A stretch of 23,990 nucleotides of DNA from JARRNO01 sp037384885 (GCA_037384885.1 JARRNO010000041.1:1-23990), one strand, 5' to 3'. Shown: positions 1-9,588, counted from the stretch's first letter. Notes: generated from the letters alone by a model not told the origin. Numbers and translations are program-made.

Positions 1-1655
1 AGGTCAAACGCGTCGCCCGGGCGCTCCGGAAGGCCGGTATCGGGAAGGGCGATACGCTGACCATTTACATGCCGAACTGCCCGGAAGCAGTCTTCGCCAT
101 GCTCGCTTCGGTCCGTATCGGGGCCATCCATTGCGTGGTGTTCGCGGGCTTTGCCGCGCACGCCCTGGCGGAGCGCGTCAAGGCCAGCGGCTCCACCGTC
201 ATCCTGGCGGCGGATACGGTCTTGAGAAAGGGAGCCGAGATTCCCCTGAAGCCCATCGTGGATGAGGCCGTGTCGCTTTGCGAGGGAAGCGTGAAAAAGG
301 TGGTGGTCCTTCAACGTGGGAGTGCGCCCTCGGTGCTCGATCCTGCTCTCGAGACGGACTGGAACGATTTCCTGGAAATCGGAAAGGGGCAGGATGACGG
401 CTGGGTGGAGATGGAGTCCAACGAGCCGGCCTACATTCTGGCCACATCGGGGACGACCGCACGGCCAAAGCTCGTGGTGCACACCCACGGCGACTATGCC
501 GTCGGGATCACGACGTCTGCAAAATGGTGCTTCGGGATGACGCCGGAGGACGTCTGGTGGTCCACCTCCGACATCGGCTGGGTGGTGGGTCACAGCTACA
601 TCGTCTACGCCCCGCTCCTCATGGGCTGCACCAGTCTCGTGTACGAGGGGGCCCTGGACTACCCCGGCCCGGACGTCATCTGGAAGCTCATCGAGGAGTT
701 CCAAATCAGCGGCGTCTTCACGGCGCCCACCGGGGTCCGGCTGCTGATGCGTTACGGAGAAAAGCTCGCGAAAGAGCACGATTTCTCGTCCCTGACACGC
801 GTCTTCTGCGCCGGCGAAACCCTGAACGGGCCCGCCTGGGAATGGCTCCAGAAAAAGGTCTTCGAAGACCGGATCCCCGTGATCGACCATTACTGGCAGA
901 CGGAGACGGGCGGCCCGGTGTTGGGCAACCCTTACGGCCTGGGCATGCTTCCCATCAAGCCGGGGTCGGCCTGCCTCCCGCTGCCTGGAAAGGAAGTGTC
1001 GATCATGACGCTGGACGGCAAGCCCTGCAAGACGGGCGAGAAGGGAATGCTCGTCATCAACCGGCCCTTCCCCGGTCTGACGGCCCGCCTCTGGGGCGAT
1101 CCCGAACGCTACGGCCGCGACTACTGGAAGCGCATCGAAGGTGTCTATTTCACGGGGGATTCGGCCCATATCGACGAGGACGGCTACGTCTGGGTCGCCG
1201 GCCGTGCGGACGAAGTCATGAACATCGCCGGCCACCGCATCGGGACCATCGAAGTGGAGTCGGCCTTTCTGAAGCATCCCGCCGTTGCGGAGGTCGGGGT
1301 GACCGGACGGCCGGACGATCTTCGGGGCGAGGTGGTATCCGCCTTCGTGGTGTTGAAGAAGGACCATAAAGCCTCTGCCGGGCTTCGAGACGAACTGGCC
1401 GCCACCCTGAGAGGAGAACTGGGCGCCATCGCCGTAATCGGGGAGATCAATTTCGTGGATATGCTTCCCAAAACGAGAAGCGGGAAAATCATGCGGCGCG
1501 TCCTCAAGGCCGTGGTCAAAAACGAGCCGCCCGGGGACATCTCCACCATCGAGGAAGAGGGCTCGGTCCAGGATGTGAAAGCTGCCTGGAAGCAAATGCG
1601 GGCCGCCGTGGAGTTATTTAGTATTAGATTGTTGATGGTAAAGAGATCAAATTGA
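1..1655 (+). CDS. acsA: Acetyl-CoA synthetase-like AMP-forming acyl-CoA synthetase (5' partial)
   Basis: The enzyme activates a short-chain carboxylate to acyl-CoA through an acyl-adenylate. The reading frame is open from base 3, so the start lies upstream; about 550 codons are present against about 650 in full-length Acs. Visible family motifs are the adenylate-forming loop ATSGTTARPKLVVH near base 440, WQTETGG near 895, GRADEVMNIAGHRIGTIEVE near 1200, and the C-terminal PKTRSGKIMRR with the catalytic lysine codon at 1485-1487. That lysine is the residue reversibly acetylated in characterised Acs enzymes. The loop departs from the usual TG.PKG form (TA.PKL). The last residues (LFSIRLLMVKRSN) lie in an unusually AT-rich stretch. 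The downstream GNAT, acuB and acuC genes support an acetate/propionate-type substrate, but the acyl specificity cannot be read from the sequence. Confidence 0.88.
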   Translation, partial: VKRVARALRKAGIGKGDTLTIYMPNCPEAVFAMLASVRIGAIHCVVFAGFAAHALAERVKASGSTVILAADTVLRKGAEIPLKPIVDEAVSLCEGSVKKVVVLQRGSAPSVLDPALETDWNDFLEIGKGQDDGWVEMESNEPAYILATSGTTARPKLVVHTHGDYAVGITTSAKWCFGMTPEDVWWSTSDIGWVVGHSYIVYAPLLMGCTSLVYEGALDYPGPDVIWKLIEEFQISGVFTAPTGVRLLMRYGEKLAKEHDFSSLTRVFCAGETLNGPAWEWLQKKVFEDRIPVIDHYWQTETGGPVLGNPYGLGMLPIKPGSACLPLPGKEVSIMTLDGKPCKTGEKGMLVINRPFPGLTARLWGDPERYGRDYWKRIEGVYFTGDSAHIDEDGYVWVAGRADEVMNIAGHRIGTIEVESAFLKHPAVAEVGVTGRPDDLRGEVVSAFVVLKKDHKASAGLRDELAATLRGELGAIAVIGEINFVDMLPKTRSGKIMRRVLKAVVKNEPPGDISTIEEEGSVQDVKAAWKQMRAAVELFSIRLLMVKRSN

Positions 1656-1703
1656 ACCTGGACTACCATTAAGTACGATTCTCGAAAATGAAACTTTCGA
1701 AGC

Positions 1704-4166
1704 ATGTTCAGGATCATCACGGACGGCGAAAACTTCCGGGAGTATGTCCTTCTCAAGGACGGCCAGGGCGTGCTGCTGAGAACGGCCAAGCCGGAAGACG
1801 TCCCGGCGGTGGACGCTTTCATGCAGGGCGTCTCGCAGGAAAGCCTTCAGATGCGATTTATGGGAGGCGTCGCTCAGGTTTCGAGGGATTTCATCGGGAA
1901 GCTTTGCGATTTCGACCCCAAGGAACAGGCCTGCCTCCTCGCCATCATCGGCGAAGGCCCCGACATGAAGGTGGTCGGGATGGGAAACTACATGGGGATC
2001 GGCGGCCGAAACACCGCTGAGGTGGCTTTCCTGGTGGCGGACAACTACCAGGGACGCGGAATCAGCACGCTCATTCTGGAACGTCTGGCCGGCATTGCCT
2101 CGGGCAACGGCTTTGTGGGTTTCGAAGCCGAGGTCCTCTTTGATAACCAACCCATGATCAATGTTTTCAAAGACTCGGGCTTCGAGGGCCGGCAGGCCGT
2201 GGACGGCGGCAGTATCCACGTGGAGTTTCCCGTAAGCGGCGCCGCCGCGCTCCGCGAGCGCGCCGACCTGCGCGACCGTATCGCCGCCGCAAATTCGCTC
2301 GTTCCGCTTCTCCGTCCGAAGACAGTGGCGGTGGTGGGCGCATCGCGGGAGCCCAGCAGCATCGGCAGCCTTATCTTCCGGTATATCCTGGGGGGACGGT
2401 TCAGGGGAACGGTTTATCCCGTCAACAACCAGGCCGTCTCTGTGAACGGCGTGAGGGCTTACCCTTCGCTTGACAAACTGCCCGAGCCCGCCGACCTGGT
2501 CGTCGTCGCCGTGCCGGCCGACCAAGTGTTGGACGTGGCCGAGGATGCCATTCACGCAGGCGCCAAGGGGCTGATTGTCGTTACCTCCGGTTTCGCCGAG
2601 AGCGGCAAGAAGGGCATGGCCCTCCAGAACAAGCTGGTGAACCTGGTCCGGTCCCATGGAGCGCGGCTGGTGGGTCCAAACTGCCTCGGTATCTTGAATA
2701 CGGATCCCGAAGTGGAACTCAACGCCAGCCTCGCCGCCGTCATGCCACCCTCAGGCCGGGTGGGATTCTATTCCCATTCGGCGGCGCTCGGTCTCGTCAT
2801 CCTGGATTACGCGGCGGAGCGGGGGATCGGCTTTTCCAGCTTTGTCTCGGCGGGGAACCGGGCCGACGTGTCCGGAAACGACCTTCTCCAGTATTGGGAA
2901 GAAGATCCGAACACGGACCTTGCTCTCCTTTATCTCGAGACCTTCGGGAATCCCCGGCGCTTCGCACGTATCGCCCGGCGCTTTTCCTGCCGGAAGCCGG
3001 TCCTCTGCGTCAAGGGCGCCCGCAGCCGCGCCGGGCGCGATGCAGCCCGCGCCCATATCGCGGCGGGCATTCAGAGCGATGTGGACGTGGATGTGCTCTT
3101 TCGCCAAGCCGGCGTGATCCGTGCGGATACTTTGGAAGAAATGTTCGACGTGGCGGCGCTCCTTGAACACCAGCCGCTGCCCCGGGGAAACCGGGTCGCG
3201 ATCATCAGCAACTCGGGCGGCGTGGTCACCATCTGCGCGGACGCCTGCGAGGCCAACGGCCTGGTGCTGGATGGCCCCGGGATCGTTGACTTGGGACCCC
3301 TCGCCGACGCTGAGGCCTACGAAAAGGCCGTTCGTGAGGCGCTGTCCGACGACAAGGTGGACTCCCTCATCACCATTTTCGCCTGCGTGGGGGATTGTGA
3401 CCCCAAACCCGTGGGGCGGGCTATACGACGCGGTGTTCTGCGGGCCGAAAAGCTCTCCGGAGTGGCCAAGCCGGTCCTGCTCTGCCTCATGGGGGCGGCG
3501 GGCCTCGTGCAAGTCGTCCAGGAAAACGGGATCAAGCCCGGCAGCAAGCGGCATGTTTTTCCTTCCTACCGCTTTCCGGAATCAGCCGCCCGGGCGCTGG
3601 CCCGCGTGGTCCATTACGGCGAATACAGGCACCGCCCTCCGGGCCGGGTCACCTGGTACGAGGACGTCGATCCCGCCCTCGCACGCCGGGAAGTCAAGGG
3701 CGTGCTGGAGAACGTCAAGGACCGGGACGAGATCGTCTGGGTGGACGGCGACAAGGCCTGGATCATTCTGGGCTGCTTCGGCATCCGGACCGACACGAAG
3801 GTTGTCCCGGAGGCGGGCGAAGAAAACGGCGGAATTTCTTTCGAAGTGCGTGCAGACCCTCATTTCGGACCGTTGATCCACCTTCACCCGGCGGGAAAGG
3901 ATTCACTCGACCGGATTACACCCCTGACGGATCAGGATGTGGCGGCCTTCGTGGAGCACGCCGAGGCCGGGGACAACTGGGGGGTGGGAGAATTGCTCGG
4001 GCGCATGTCCCAACTTCTTGAGGAACTCCCCTGGCTCTGCGCGATGAAGGCCGAGATCCGCCGGGCCGGATCGGGTCCGTTCAAAGGAAAAGCCGTTCTG
4101 AACAGCGCGGTGAGCATCGGGTTCAAGGCATCGGGGTTCAGCGGCGGGAAATCGACGAGCCCGTGA
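1704..4166 (+). CDS. GNAT acetyltransferase fused to NDP-forming acyl-CoA synthetase-like domains (Pat-like)
   Basis: This is probably a protein lysine acetyltransferase acting on the neighbouring Acs. Domains in order are: N-terminal GNAT (about residues 10-165, acetyl-CoA loop VADNYQGRGIST near residue 111), CoA-binding Rossmann domain (about 200-345, KTVAVVGAS), succinyl-CoA-ligase-like domain (about 350-640, FVSAGNRADVSGNDLLQYW), and a C-terminal remnant of ATP-grasp (about 650-820, EVRADPHFGPLI). The histidine in RAHIAAGIQSD (His451) sits where the phospho-histidine of ADP-forming acetyl-CoA synthetases lies. The ATP-grasp part appears to lack roughly 100 residues, including the usual VVLK and HK..GGV segments, so ligase activity is doubtful. 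E. coli/Salmonella Pat has the same parts with GNAT at the C-terminus. The start at 1704 is the first ATG after an in-frame stop at 1689; its ribosome site is weak. It follows acs by 48 bases. Confidence 0.85.
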   Translation: MFRIITDGENFREYVLLKDGQGVLLRTAKPEDVPAVDAFMQGVSQESLQMRFMGGVAQVSRDFIGKLCDFDPKEQACLLAIIGEGPDMKVVGMGNYMGIGGRNTAEVAFLVADNYQGRGISTLILERLAGIASGNGFVGFEAEVLFDNQPMINVFKDSGFEGRQAVDGGSIHVEFPVSGAAALRERADLRDRIAAANSLVPLLRPKTVAVVGASREPSSIGSLIFRYILGGRFRGTVYPVNNQAVSVNGVRAYPSLDKLPEPADLVVVAVPADQVLDVAEDAIHAGAKGLIVVTSGFAESGKKGMALQNKLVNLVRSHGARLVGPNCLGILNTDPEVELNASLAAVMPPSGRVGFYSHSAALGLVILDYAAERGIGFSSFVSAGNRADVSGNDLLQYWEEDPNTDLALLYLETFGNPRRFARIARRFSCRKPVLCVKGARSRAGRDAARAHIAAGIQSDVDVDVLFRQAGVIRADTLEEMFDVAALLEHQPLPRGNRVAIISNSGGVVTICADACEANGLVLDGPGIVDLGPLADAEAYEKAVREALSDDKVDSLITIFACVGDCDPKPVGRAIRRGVLRAEKLSGVAKPVLLCLMGAAGLVQVVQENGIKPGSKRHVFPSYRFPESAARALARVVHYGEYRHRPPGRVTWYEDVDPALARREVKGVLENVKDRDEIVWVDGDKAWIILGCFGIRTDTKVVPEAGEENGGISFEVRADPHFGPLIHLHPAGKDSLDRITPLTDQDVAAFVEHAEAGDNWGVGELLGRMSQLLEELPWLCAMKAEIRRAGSGPFKGKAVLNSAVSIGFKASGFSGGKSTSP

Positions 4167-4206
4167 CGCCCTGCCCCGAGGCCCCATAACAAGGGGGAAT
4201 GGTTCC

Positions 4207-4836
4207 ATGTTGATTCAGGACATTATGCAGCGCGACCTCGTGACGGTGAACGTGGATGTAAGGTTGGCCGACGCCTATAAAATTATGCAGGACAACGGGA
4301 TCCGGCATCTGCCTGTCATGAGCGGTGGAGAACTGGTGGGGATCGTGACGGACCGGGACCTCCGGCTGGCCACCAGCGCCCTGACGTCCACGCCCTTTCC
4401 GCCCGACTGCGACGTCGAAGGGGTGATGAACCAGCCGGTGCAGACGGCCGATCCCCTTGATCCGGTGGAGACGGCCGCGCGCACCATGCGGGAGTCCAAG
4501 TTCGGCTGTCTGCCGGTGTTGGACAACGGCAAGCTCGCGGGCATTGTCACCGGAATCGACCTCCTGGACGCCCTTATCCGGCTCACCGGCGTGGATAAGC
4601 CCTCCGGGCGTCTGGACATCCGCCTGCAGGACCATCCCGGGGAGCTGGCCCGCCTGACGCATTTCATCAGCGAAAGACATGTGAACATCCATTCCATCCT
4701 GACCTACCGCGAGGGCGGCGAGGACCTTCGGGCCGTGCTCCGGATCGGCTCCATGGAGACTCGGCCGCTGGCGCAGGCGTTGAGCGAGCACGGGTTTAAG
4801 ATTCTGTGGCCCCCGGCGAAGCCATGGTCGAACTGA
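4207..4836 (+). CDS. acuB: AcuB-like CBS-CBS-ACT domain protein
   Basis: This is a cytosolic ligand-sensing protein. Two CBS motifs occupy about residues 1-60 (MLIQDIMQRDLVTV, then GIRHLPVMSGGELVGIVTDR) and 75-135 (VEGVMNQPVQT, then FGCLPVLDNGKLAGIVTGID). They are followed by an ACT domain at about 137-205 (LDIRLQDHPGELARLTHFI). CBS pairs usually bind adenine nucleotides or related ligands, and ACT domains bind small metabolites, often amino acids. The same arrangement is found in Bacillus AcuB, whose exact role is not settled. A strong ribosome site (aaggggg) precedes the ATG. The gene starts 40 bases after the acetyltransferase and its 3' end overlaps acuC, so it is most likely translated in one operon with both. 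Its position between acetylating and deacetylating enzymes suggests that it senses energy or metabolite state for that switch; this is inference. Confidence 0.85.
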   Translation: MLIQDIMQRDLVTVNVDVRLADAYKIMQDNGIRHLPVMSGGELVGIVTDRDLRLATSALTSTPFPPDCDVEGVMNQPVQTADPLDPVETAARTMRESKFGCLPVLDNGKLAGIVTGIDLLDALIRLTGVDKPSGRLDIRLQDHPGELARLTHFISERHVNIHSILTYREGGEDLRAVLRIGSMETRPLAQALSEHGFKILWPPAKPWSN

Positions 4837-5957
4837 TCTACCGTCCCGAGTATGCTTCCTATGATTTCGGGCGGGACCACCCCTTCAGCCCCATCCGGCT
4901 GGAGATGGTTCTCGACCTCCTTCACGATTTGGGCGTTCATGTCGAGCCCACCGCGTGTCCGAAGGCTGAGCGGGAAGACATCCTGTCTGTCCATTCTCCG
5001 GAGTACGTGGCCTGCGTGGAGGCCCTCGGCCGAGGAGAATCGGTCGAGGACGCGGAGCGATACGGCCTGGGCACGCCGGACAACCCCATCTTTCCCGGCA
5101 TGGCCGACGCCGCGGCTTGGCTCGTGGGCGGGACGCTCGGCGCGGCCCGCCGGGCCGCGGAAGGGGAGCCTCGCAACGTGCTCCATTTGGGAGGCGGCCT
5201 GCACCACGCCCAGTGGAGCAACGCTTCAGGTTTCTGTCTGTTCAACGATCTGGCGGTGGCCATCCGGGCGCTTACCGAAAGCGGCCTTTACGTAAGTTAC
5301 CTGGACATCGACGTCCACCACGGCGACGGCGTGCAGGCGCTCTTTTACGAAGACGACCACGTTCAGACCATCAGCTTCCACGAATCGGGCCAGTATCTTT
5401 TCCCGGGCACGGGTGGAATCCATGAACTGGGCCAGGGAATGGGGCGGGGGCTGAAAATCAATGTCCCGTTGGAACCCTTTACGGAGGAAGAGAGTTACCT
5501 GGACGCTTTCGACCGCGTGGTGCCGCGGGCGCTGGGGCACTTCAAGCCCGGCCTCCTCGTTGTCCAGGCGGGCGCCGACGCCCACTACGAGGACCCGCTC
5601 GCCGATCTCATGCTGACGACGCGGACTTACGAGGCCTTGTACCGCAGGATTATCAAACTGGCCCGGGAGCACGCTGGAGGCCGCATTCTCTGGACCCTGG
5701 GCGGGGGATACTCGCTTCTGGCTTCGCCGCGCGTCTGGACACTCCTTGTCCTGACCCTGATGGAACAACCGCTGCCGGAATCGCTCCCGGCTGTATGGGT
5801 CGAGCGGTGGTCCGAACGGTTGAGAAAGTCCCTGCCGGGAACGCTGCACGACGCGAATCCGGCCTTCGATCCTATTCCCCGCAGGGAGGAAATCAGCCGG
5901 AGGAACAAAACGGTCGTCCGCCGGCTTCTCGACTCTCTGAGCCGTTACTGGCTATGA
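4824..5957 (+). CDS. acuC: AcuC-like class I histone-deacetylase-family lysine deacetylase
   Basis: This is a zinc-dependent hydrolase expected to remove acetyl groups from lysine, in Bacillus from acetylated AcsA. Signature elements are all present: the HH pair of the active site in GGGLHHAQWSNASGFCLFND (His127, His128), zinc ligands in DIDVHHGDG (Asp163, His165) and QAGADAHYEDP (Asp252), and the transition-state tyrosine in LGGGYSL (Tyr296). The length (377 codons) matches AcuC. I chose ATG 4824 because family members begin directly with a segment like MVELIYRPEYASYDFGRDHP; an in-frame GTG at 4806 would add six residues. The start lies inside the acuB end, a 13-base overlap that suggests translational coupling. 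No key catalytic residue is missing, so it should be active. Confidence 0.9.
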   Translation: MVELIYRPEYASYDFGRDHPFSPIRLEMVLDLLHDLGVHVEPTACPKAEREDILSVHSPEYVACVEALGRGESVEDAERYGLGTPDNPIFPGMADAAAWLVGGTLGAARRAAEGEPRNVLHLGGGLHHAQWSNASGFCLFNDLAVAIRALTESGLYVSYLDIDVHHGDGVQALFYEDDHVQTISFHESGQYLFPGTGGIHELGQGMGRGLKINVPLEPFTEEESYLDAFDRVVPRALGHFKPGLLVVQAGADAHYEDPLADLMLTTRTYEALYRRIIKLAREHAGGRILWTLGGGYSLLASPRVWTLLVLTLMEQPLPESLPAVWVERWSERLRKSLPGTLHDANPAFDPIPRREEISRRNKTVVRRLLDSLSRYWL

Positions 5958-5980
5958 CCGCCCCTTAGGAGGAGTTCGTG

Positions 5981-6355
5981 ATGCCGCATCTACTCTTGGC
6001 CCTGCCCCTGGTTGCGCTGCTGCTGTTCTTCGTCATGCCCTGGCAGACGGCGCTGATTATCTACATCCCCATTCTTCTTATCTTCGGATTTCTCTACTGG
6101 AAGGCGCTTTCCGCCATGCACATGAAACCGTTGGCGGGAGAAGAATCCATGCTGAATCAAAGGGCGGTCGTGGACTTTATCGAAGACGGAAGGCTCAAGG
6201 TTCGCTGCCGGGGCGAGATCTTCGACGCGGACGGCCCGGCCGGGCTCGCGGTGGGCCAGCAGGTCGTCGTGACGGGAACACGGGGGCTGAGGCTTCAAGT
6301 GCGGCCGCTGGGAAAATCCGCTTTGGGAAAGCCCGCTACTCCCCCCGGCCCTTGA
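5981..6355 (+). CDS. NfeD-like small membrane protein (C-terminal OB-fold type)
   Basis: The protein has 124 residues. The N-terminus holds two closely spaced hydrophobic segments (about residues 3-20 and 23-43), followed by a soluble beta-rich domain (about 55-115) with MLNQRAVVDFIEDGRLKVRC and GLAVGQQVVVTGTRGLRLQV. This is the form of the OB-fold at the end of short NfeD proteins, where GxxVxVxxxxGxxLxV is typical. Such proteins act at the inner membrane, usually with a stomatin/SPFH partner; none is seen here. A strong aggagg site at 5967-5972 is 8 bases before ATG 5981; an adjacent GTG at 5978 is less well spaced. It follows acuC by 23 bases and overlaps the 3' end of the convergent SDR gene by 20 bases. 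Confidence 0.7.
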   Translation: MPHLLLALPLVALLLFFVMPWQTALIIYIPILLIFGFLYWKALSAMHMKPLAGEESMLNQRAVVDFIEDGRLKVRCRGEIFDADGPAGLAVGQQVVVTGTRGLRLQVRPLGKSALGKPATPPGP

Positions 6356-7166
6356 GCATGGGAATCCCCAGATCCGCGGTCATGCGCCGCCGGATTTCGG
6401 GATCGTCGATGTCCGCCGTCCCGCCGTTCAAGTCATCGGCCGCCGGCGTGGCGAGCCATAAAATAAGCGAAGCGGACTCATCGGGGGACCGAAGCATTCC
6501 CTTCTCGTGAAATTCCTTGAAGCGTCCCACGCCCGGAAAAACCGACTCCGGAACCGCGCGCACTTCGCCCTGCATCCGGGTGGCGACAATGCCGGGGCGC
6601 AGCGCATGAACCCTGACGGCCGAATTTCGATGCGCAAGCTCGGCGCCCGTGTGGCGCACCAGGTGCTCCACGCCAGCCTTGGCCGCGGCGTAGGCGCTCC
6701 AGGATGGGATCACGTGCGAAGCGGCGCCGCTGGAGACGGCGATGAACTTGCCGGAATTCTCCCGGACCATTTCGGGCAGGAAGGCGCGAAGCGTATAAAA
6801 AACGCCGAGGAGGTTGATTTGGATGTTGGCCGTCCAGGCGTCGGCGTCGTTCTCCCATGCGAATCCGACGGGGTGAAGGATCCCGGCGTTGGCGACAACC
6901 ACGTCCGCCCGGCCGAAGGCCCTCTCCGTTTCCTGGCAAAGCCGTTCGGCGGCCTTCCATGTCGAGATGTCGGCGGGAATCGCAACGGCCCGGGCGCCAA
7001 GCGCCTTGATCTCGCCGGCCACCACCTCGATTTCATCCCGGCTGCGCGCGGTCACGACCACCGAGGCGCCGGCGCGCGCCAGCATGAGGGCCGCCGCCCG
7101 CCCGATGCCGCGTCCGCCGCCCGTGACGACGGCGACTTTATCTTTCAACGAGGGCTGCTGTTTCAT
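6336..7166 (-). CDS. Short-chain dehydrogenase/reductase (SDR) family oxidoreductase
   Basis: This is an NAD(P)-dependent oxidoreductase of the classical SDR family, 276 residues. The nucleotide-binding turn VVTGGGRGIG is at residues 13-22, the NAG motif is at 93-95, and the catalytic set is Ser146 with Tyr159 and Lys163 in SAYAAAK. The substrate cannot be predicted. The ATG is preceded by an aaagg ribosome site, and the gene begins 30 bases after the DJ-1-type gene in the same direction, so both are probably on one mRNA with the aldolase upstream. Its end overlaps that of the convergent NfeD-like gene, leaving no room for a conventional terminator between them. Confidence 0.9.
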   Translation of the reverse strand: MKQQPSLKDKVAVVTGGGRGIGRAAALMLARAGASVVVTARSRDEIEVVAGEIKALGARAVAIPADISTWKAAERLCQETERAFGRADVVVANAGILHPVGFAWENDADAWTANIQINLLGVFYTLRAFLPEMVRENSGKFIAVSSGAASHVIPSWSAYAAAKAGVEHLVRHTGAELAHRNSAVRVHALRPGIVATRMQGEVRAVPESVFPGVGRFKEFHEKGMLRSPDESASLILWLATPAADDLNGGTADIDDPEIRRRMTADLGIPMLKGRGE

Positions 7167-7196
7167 GGCTTTTCCTTTTGAAGCGGGAGGCGTGGG

Positions 7197-7712
7197 CTAT
7201 TCCAGCGCCTCGATCAGTGTGCGGCAGAAGGCCGGCAGGTCATCCGGGCGCCTCGAGCTGATCAGGCTTCCATCCCGCACGACCTCCTTGTCAACCCACT
7301 CAGCCCCGGCGTTGACCAGGTCGTCCCGGATGGCCGGGACGGATGTGACCCGGCGGCCGCGGACAATGCCCGCCGAAACCGGCACCCAGCCGCCGTGGCA
7401 GATCATGGCCACGACGCCTCCCTTGTCGTGGATTTCCTTCACCAGCCGCAGCAGGGCGGGATGGCGGCGGATCCGGTCCGGGGCGTAACCGCCCGGGATG
7501 ATCACGGCCTGGAAGTCCTCGGGGGACACTTCGTCCATGGACGCCCCGGCCTCGACCGGATAGCCGTGTTTGGAGTGGTAGGTCTTTCTTTCGGGGCCGA
7601 CGACCGTCACGGCGGCGCCCGCCTCGCGAAGACGAAGGAGCGGGTACCAAAGCTCCAGGTCCTCGTACTGGTCTTCGGCCAGGATGGCCGCATGTCTGGT
7701 TTGAAGTTCCAT
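7197..7712 (-). CDS. DJ-1/PfpI family protein (YhbO-like)
   Basis: This is a 171-residue single-domain protein of the DJ-1/PfpI superfamily, a class I glutamine amidotransferase-like fold. The nucleophile elbow is AMICHGGWV, with the cysteine followed by histidine as in PfpI/YhbO proteins. The conserved acidic residue is in the segment EDQYEDLELWYPL, and VIIPGGYAPDRIRRHP is the typical GGxxPDxLR region. Relatives are described as proteases, glyoxalase III or protein/nucleotide deglycases acting on glyoxal and methylglyoxal adducts; which activity applies here is not settled. It lies 70 bases downstream of an FbaB-type aldolase gene and 30 bases upstream of an SDR gene. A carbonyl-stress role next to triose phosphate metabolism would be consistent but is inference. 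Confidence 0.88.
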   Translation of the reverse strand: MELQTRHAAILAEDQYEDLELWYPLLRLREAGAAVTVVGPERKTYHSKHGYPVEAGASMDEVSPEDFQAVIIPGGYAPDRIRRHPALLRLVKEIHDKGGVVAMICHGGWVPVSAGIVRGRRVTSVPAIRDDLVNAGAEWVDKEVVRDGSLISSRRPDDLPAFCRTLIEALE

Positions 7713-7782
7713 CGGCTCGCCTCCTCGCAGAGAAAGTTTGCACCGGGGCGGGGAAAGGGGGCCGACCGCACGGCCTTCAAGA

Positions 7783-8829
<1,047 letters not shown>

Positions 8830-8973
8830 GGTCGCATCCTCTTTGGTTTTCCGAACACTAATTTGGGTGCCTTCCCCTCTCTACTGGTATATTTTCACGT
8901 TTGACACCCGTCTTCAAGTGATCCATCGTCCGCGCGTCGCTGCGCTATACTACCCGCCGGGGGAACCAACGTC

Positions 8974-9588
8974 ATGGCCATACGGGAAAATTTTAAAGAG
9001 GGGCCGGTCGAGGGGATCCGCGTCGGGCGCTTCGGCCGCGGGATCAACACCACCGCCGTTCTCTACCGCATCGGCGCCACGCTGGTGGACTGCGGTCCGC
9101 CCAACCAGTGGCGCCACGTGAAGCGCTTCCTGGGAGAGCGTCCCGTTTTAACGGTCCTGTTGACACACCATCACGAAGACCACGCGGGCAACGCGTCCCG
9201 CCTGCAGGCCCGCGGGGCTGAAATCCTGGCCCCCGAAAAAGCCCTGGCGCCGCTGAAAGACGGCTTTGCCATGCTGGCCTACCGCCGCATCATCTGGGGA
9301 CGACCCAAGCGGGTGCAAGCGGGCGCCTTGCCTGGAAAGGCGGAGCTGGAAGACGGCTCGCACCTGATCCCAATTCCGGCCCCGGGTCACTCACCCGACC
9401 TGACCTGCTTTCACAGCCCCCGGCACGGGTGGCTGTTCGGGGGGGACATCTATATCGCGGGCCGGCTCAAATATCTCCGCTCGGATGAGAATCTCGAGCA
9501 GCAGATCGAATCGCTGAAACGCGCCGTCGAACTTGATTTCAAGGTGCTTTTCGTACTCCAAGCTCAACCTCATCCTGGGCTGCCTTAA
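8974..9588 (+). CDS. Metallo-beta-lactamase-fold hydrolase, C-terminally truncated
   Basis: This is an MBL-fold metal-dependent hydrolase. The metal site HxHxDH is seen as THHHEDHAGN (His65, His67, Asp69, His70), followed by APGHSPD (His139) and LFGGDIY (Asp158). After the helix ENLEQQIESLKRAVELDFK the sequence should continue into the strand that carries the last metal-binding histidine (usually of the form LFCxH). Instead it reads LFVLQAQPHPGLP and stops. Neither of the other two frames continues with a recognisable family sequence, so this looks like replacement or loss of the C-terminus rather than a simple frameshift. A gggggaa ribosome site precedes the ATG. The product may be inactive; treat it as a possible recent pseudogene. 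The substrate is unknown. Confidence 0.75.
   Translation: MAIRENFKEGPVEGIRVGRFGRGINTTAVLYRIGATLVDCGPPNQWRHVKRFLGERPVLTVLLTHHHEDHAGNASRLQARGAEILAPEKALAPLKDGFAMLAYRRIIWGRPKRVQAGALPGKAELEDGSHLIPIPAPGHSPDLTCFHSPRHGWLFGGDIYIAGRLKYLRSDENLEQQIESLKRAVELDFKVLFVLQAQPHPGLP

Noticed and set aside
8901..8951. TTGACA and TATACT as one promoter for the MBL gene
   Set aside because: The two hexamers are 39 bases apart, too far for sigma-70; each alone is weak evidence.
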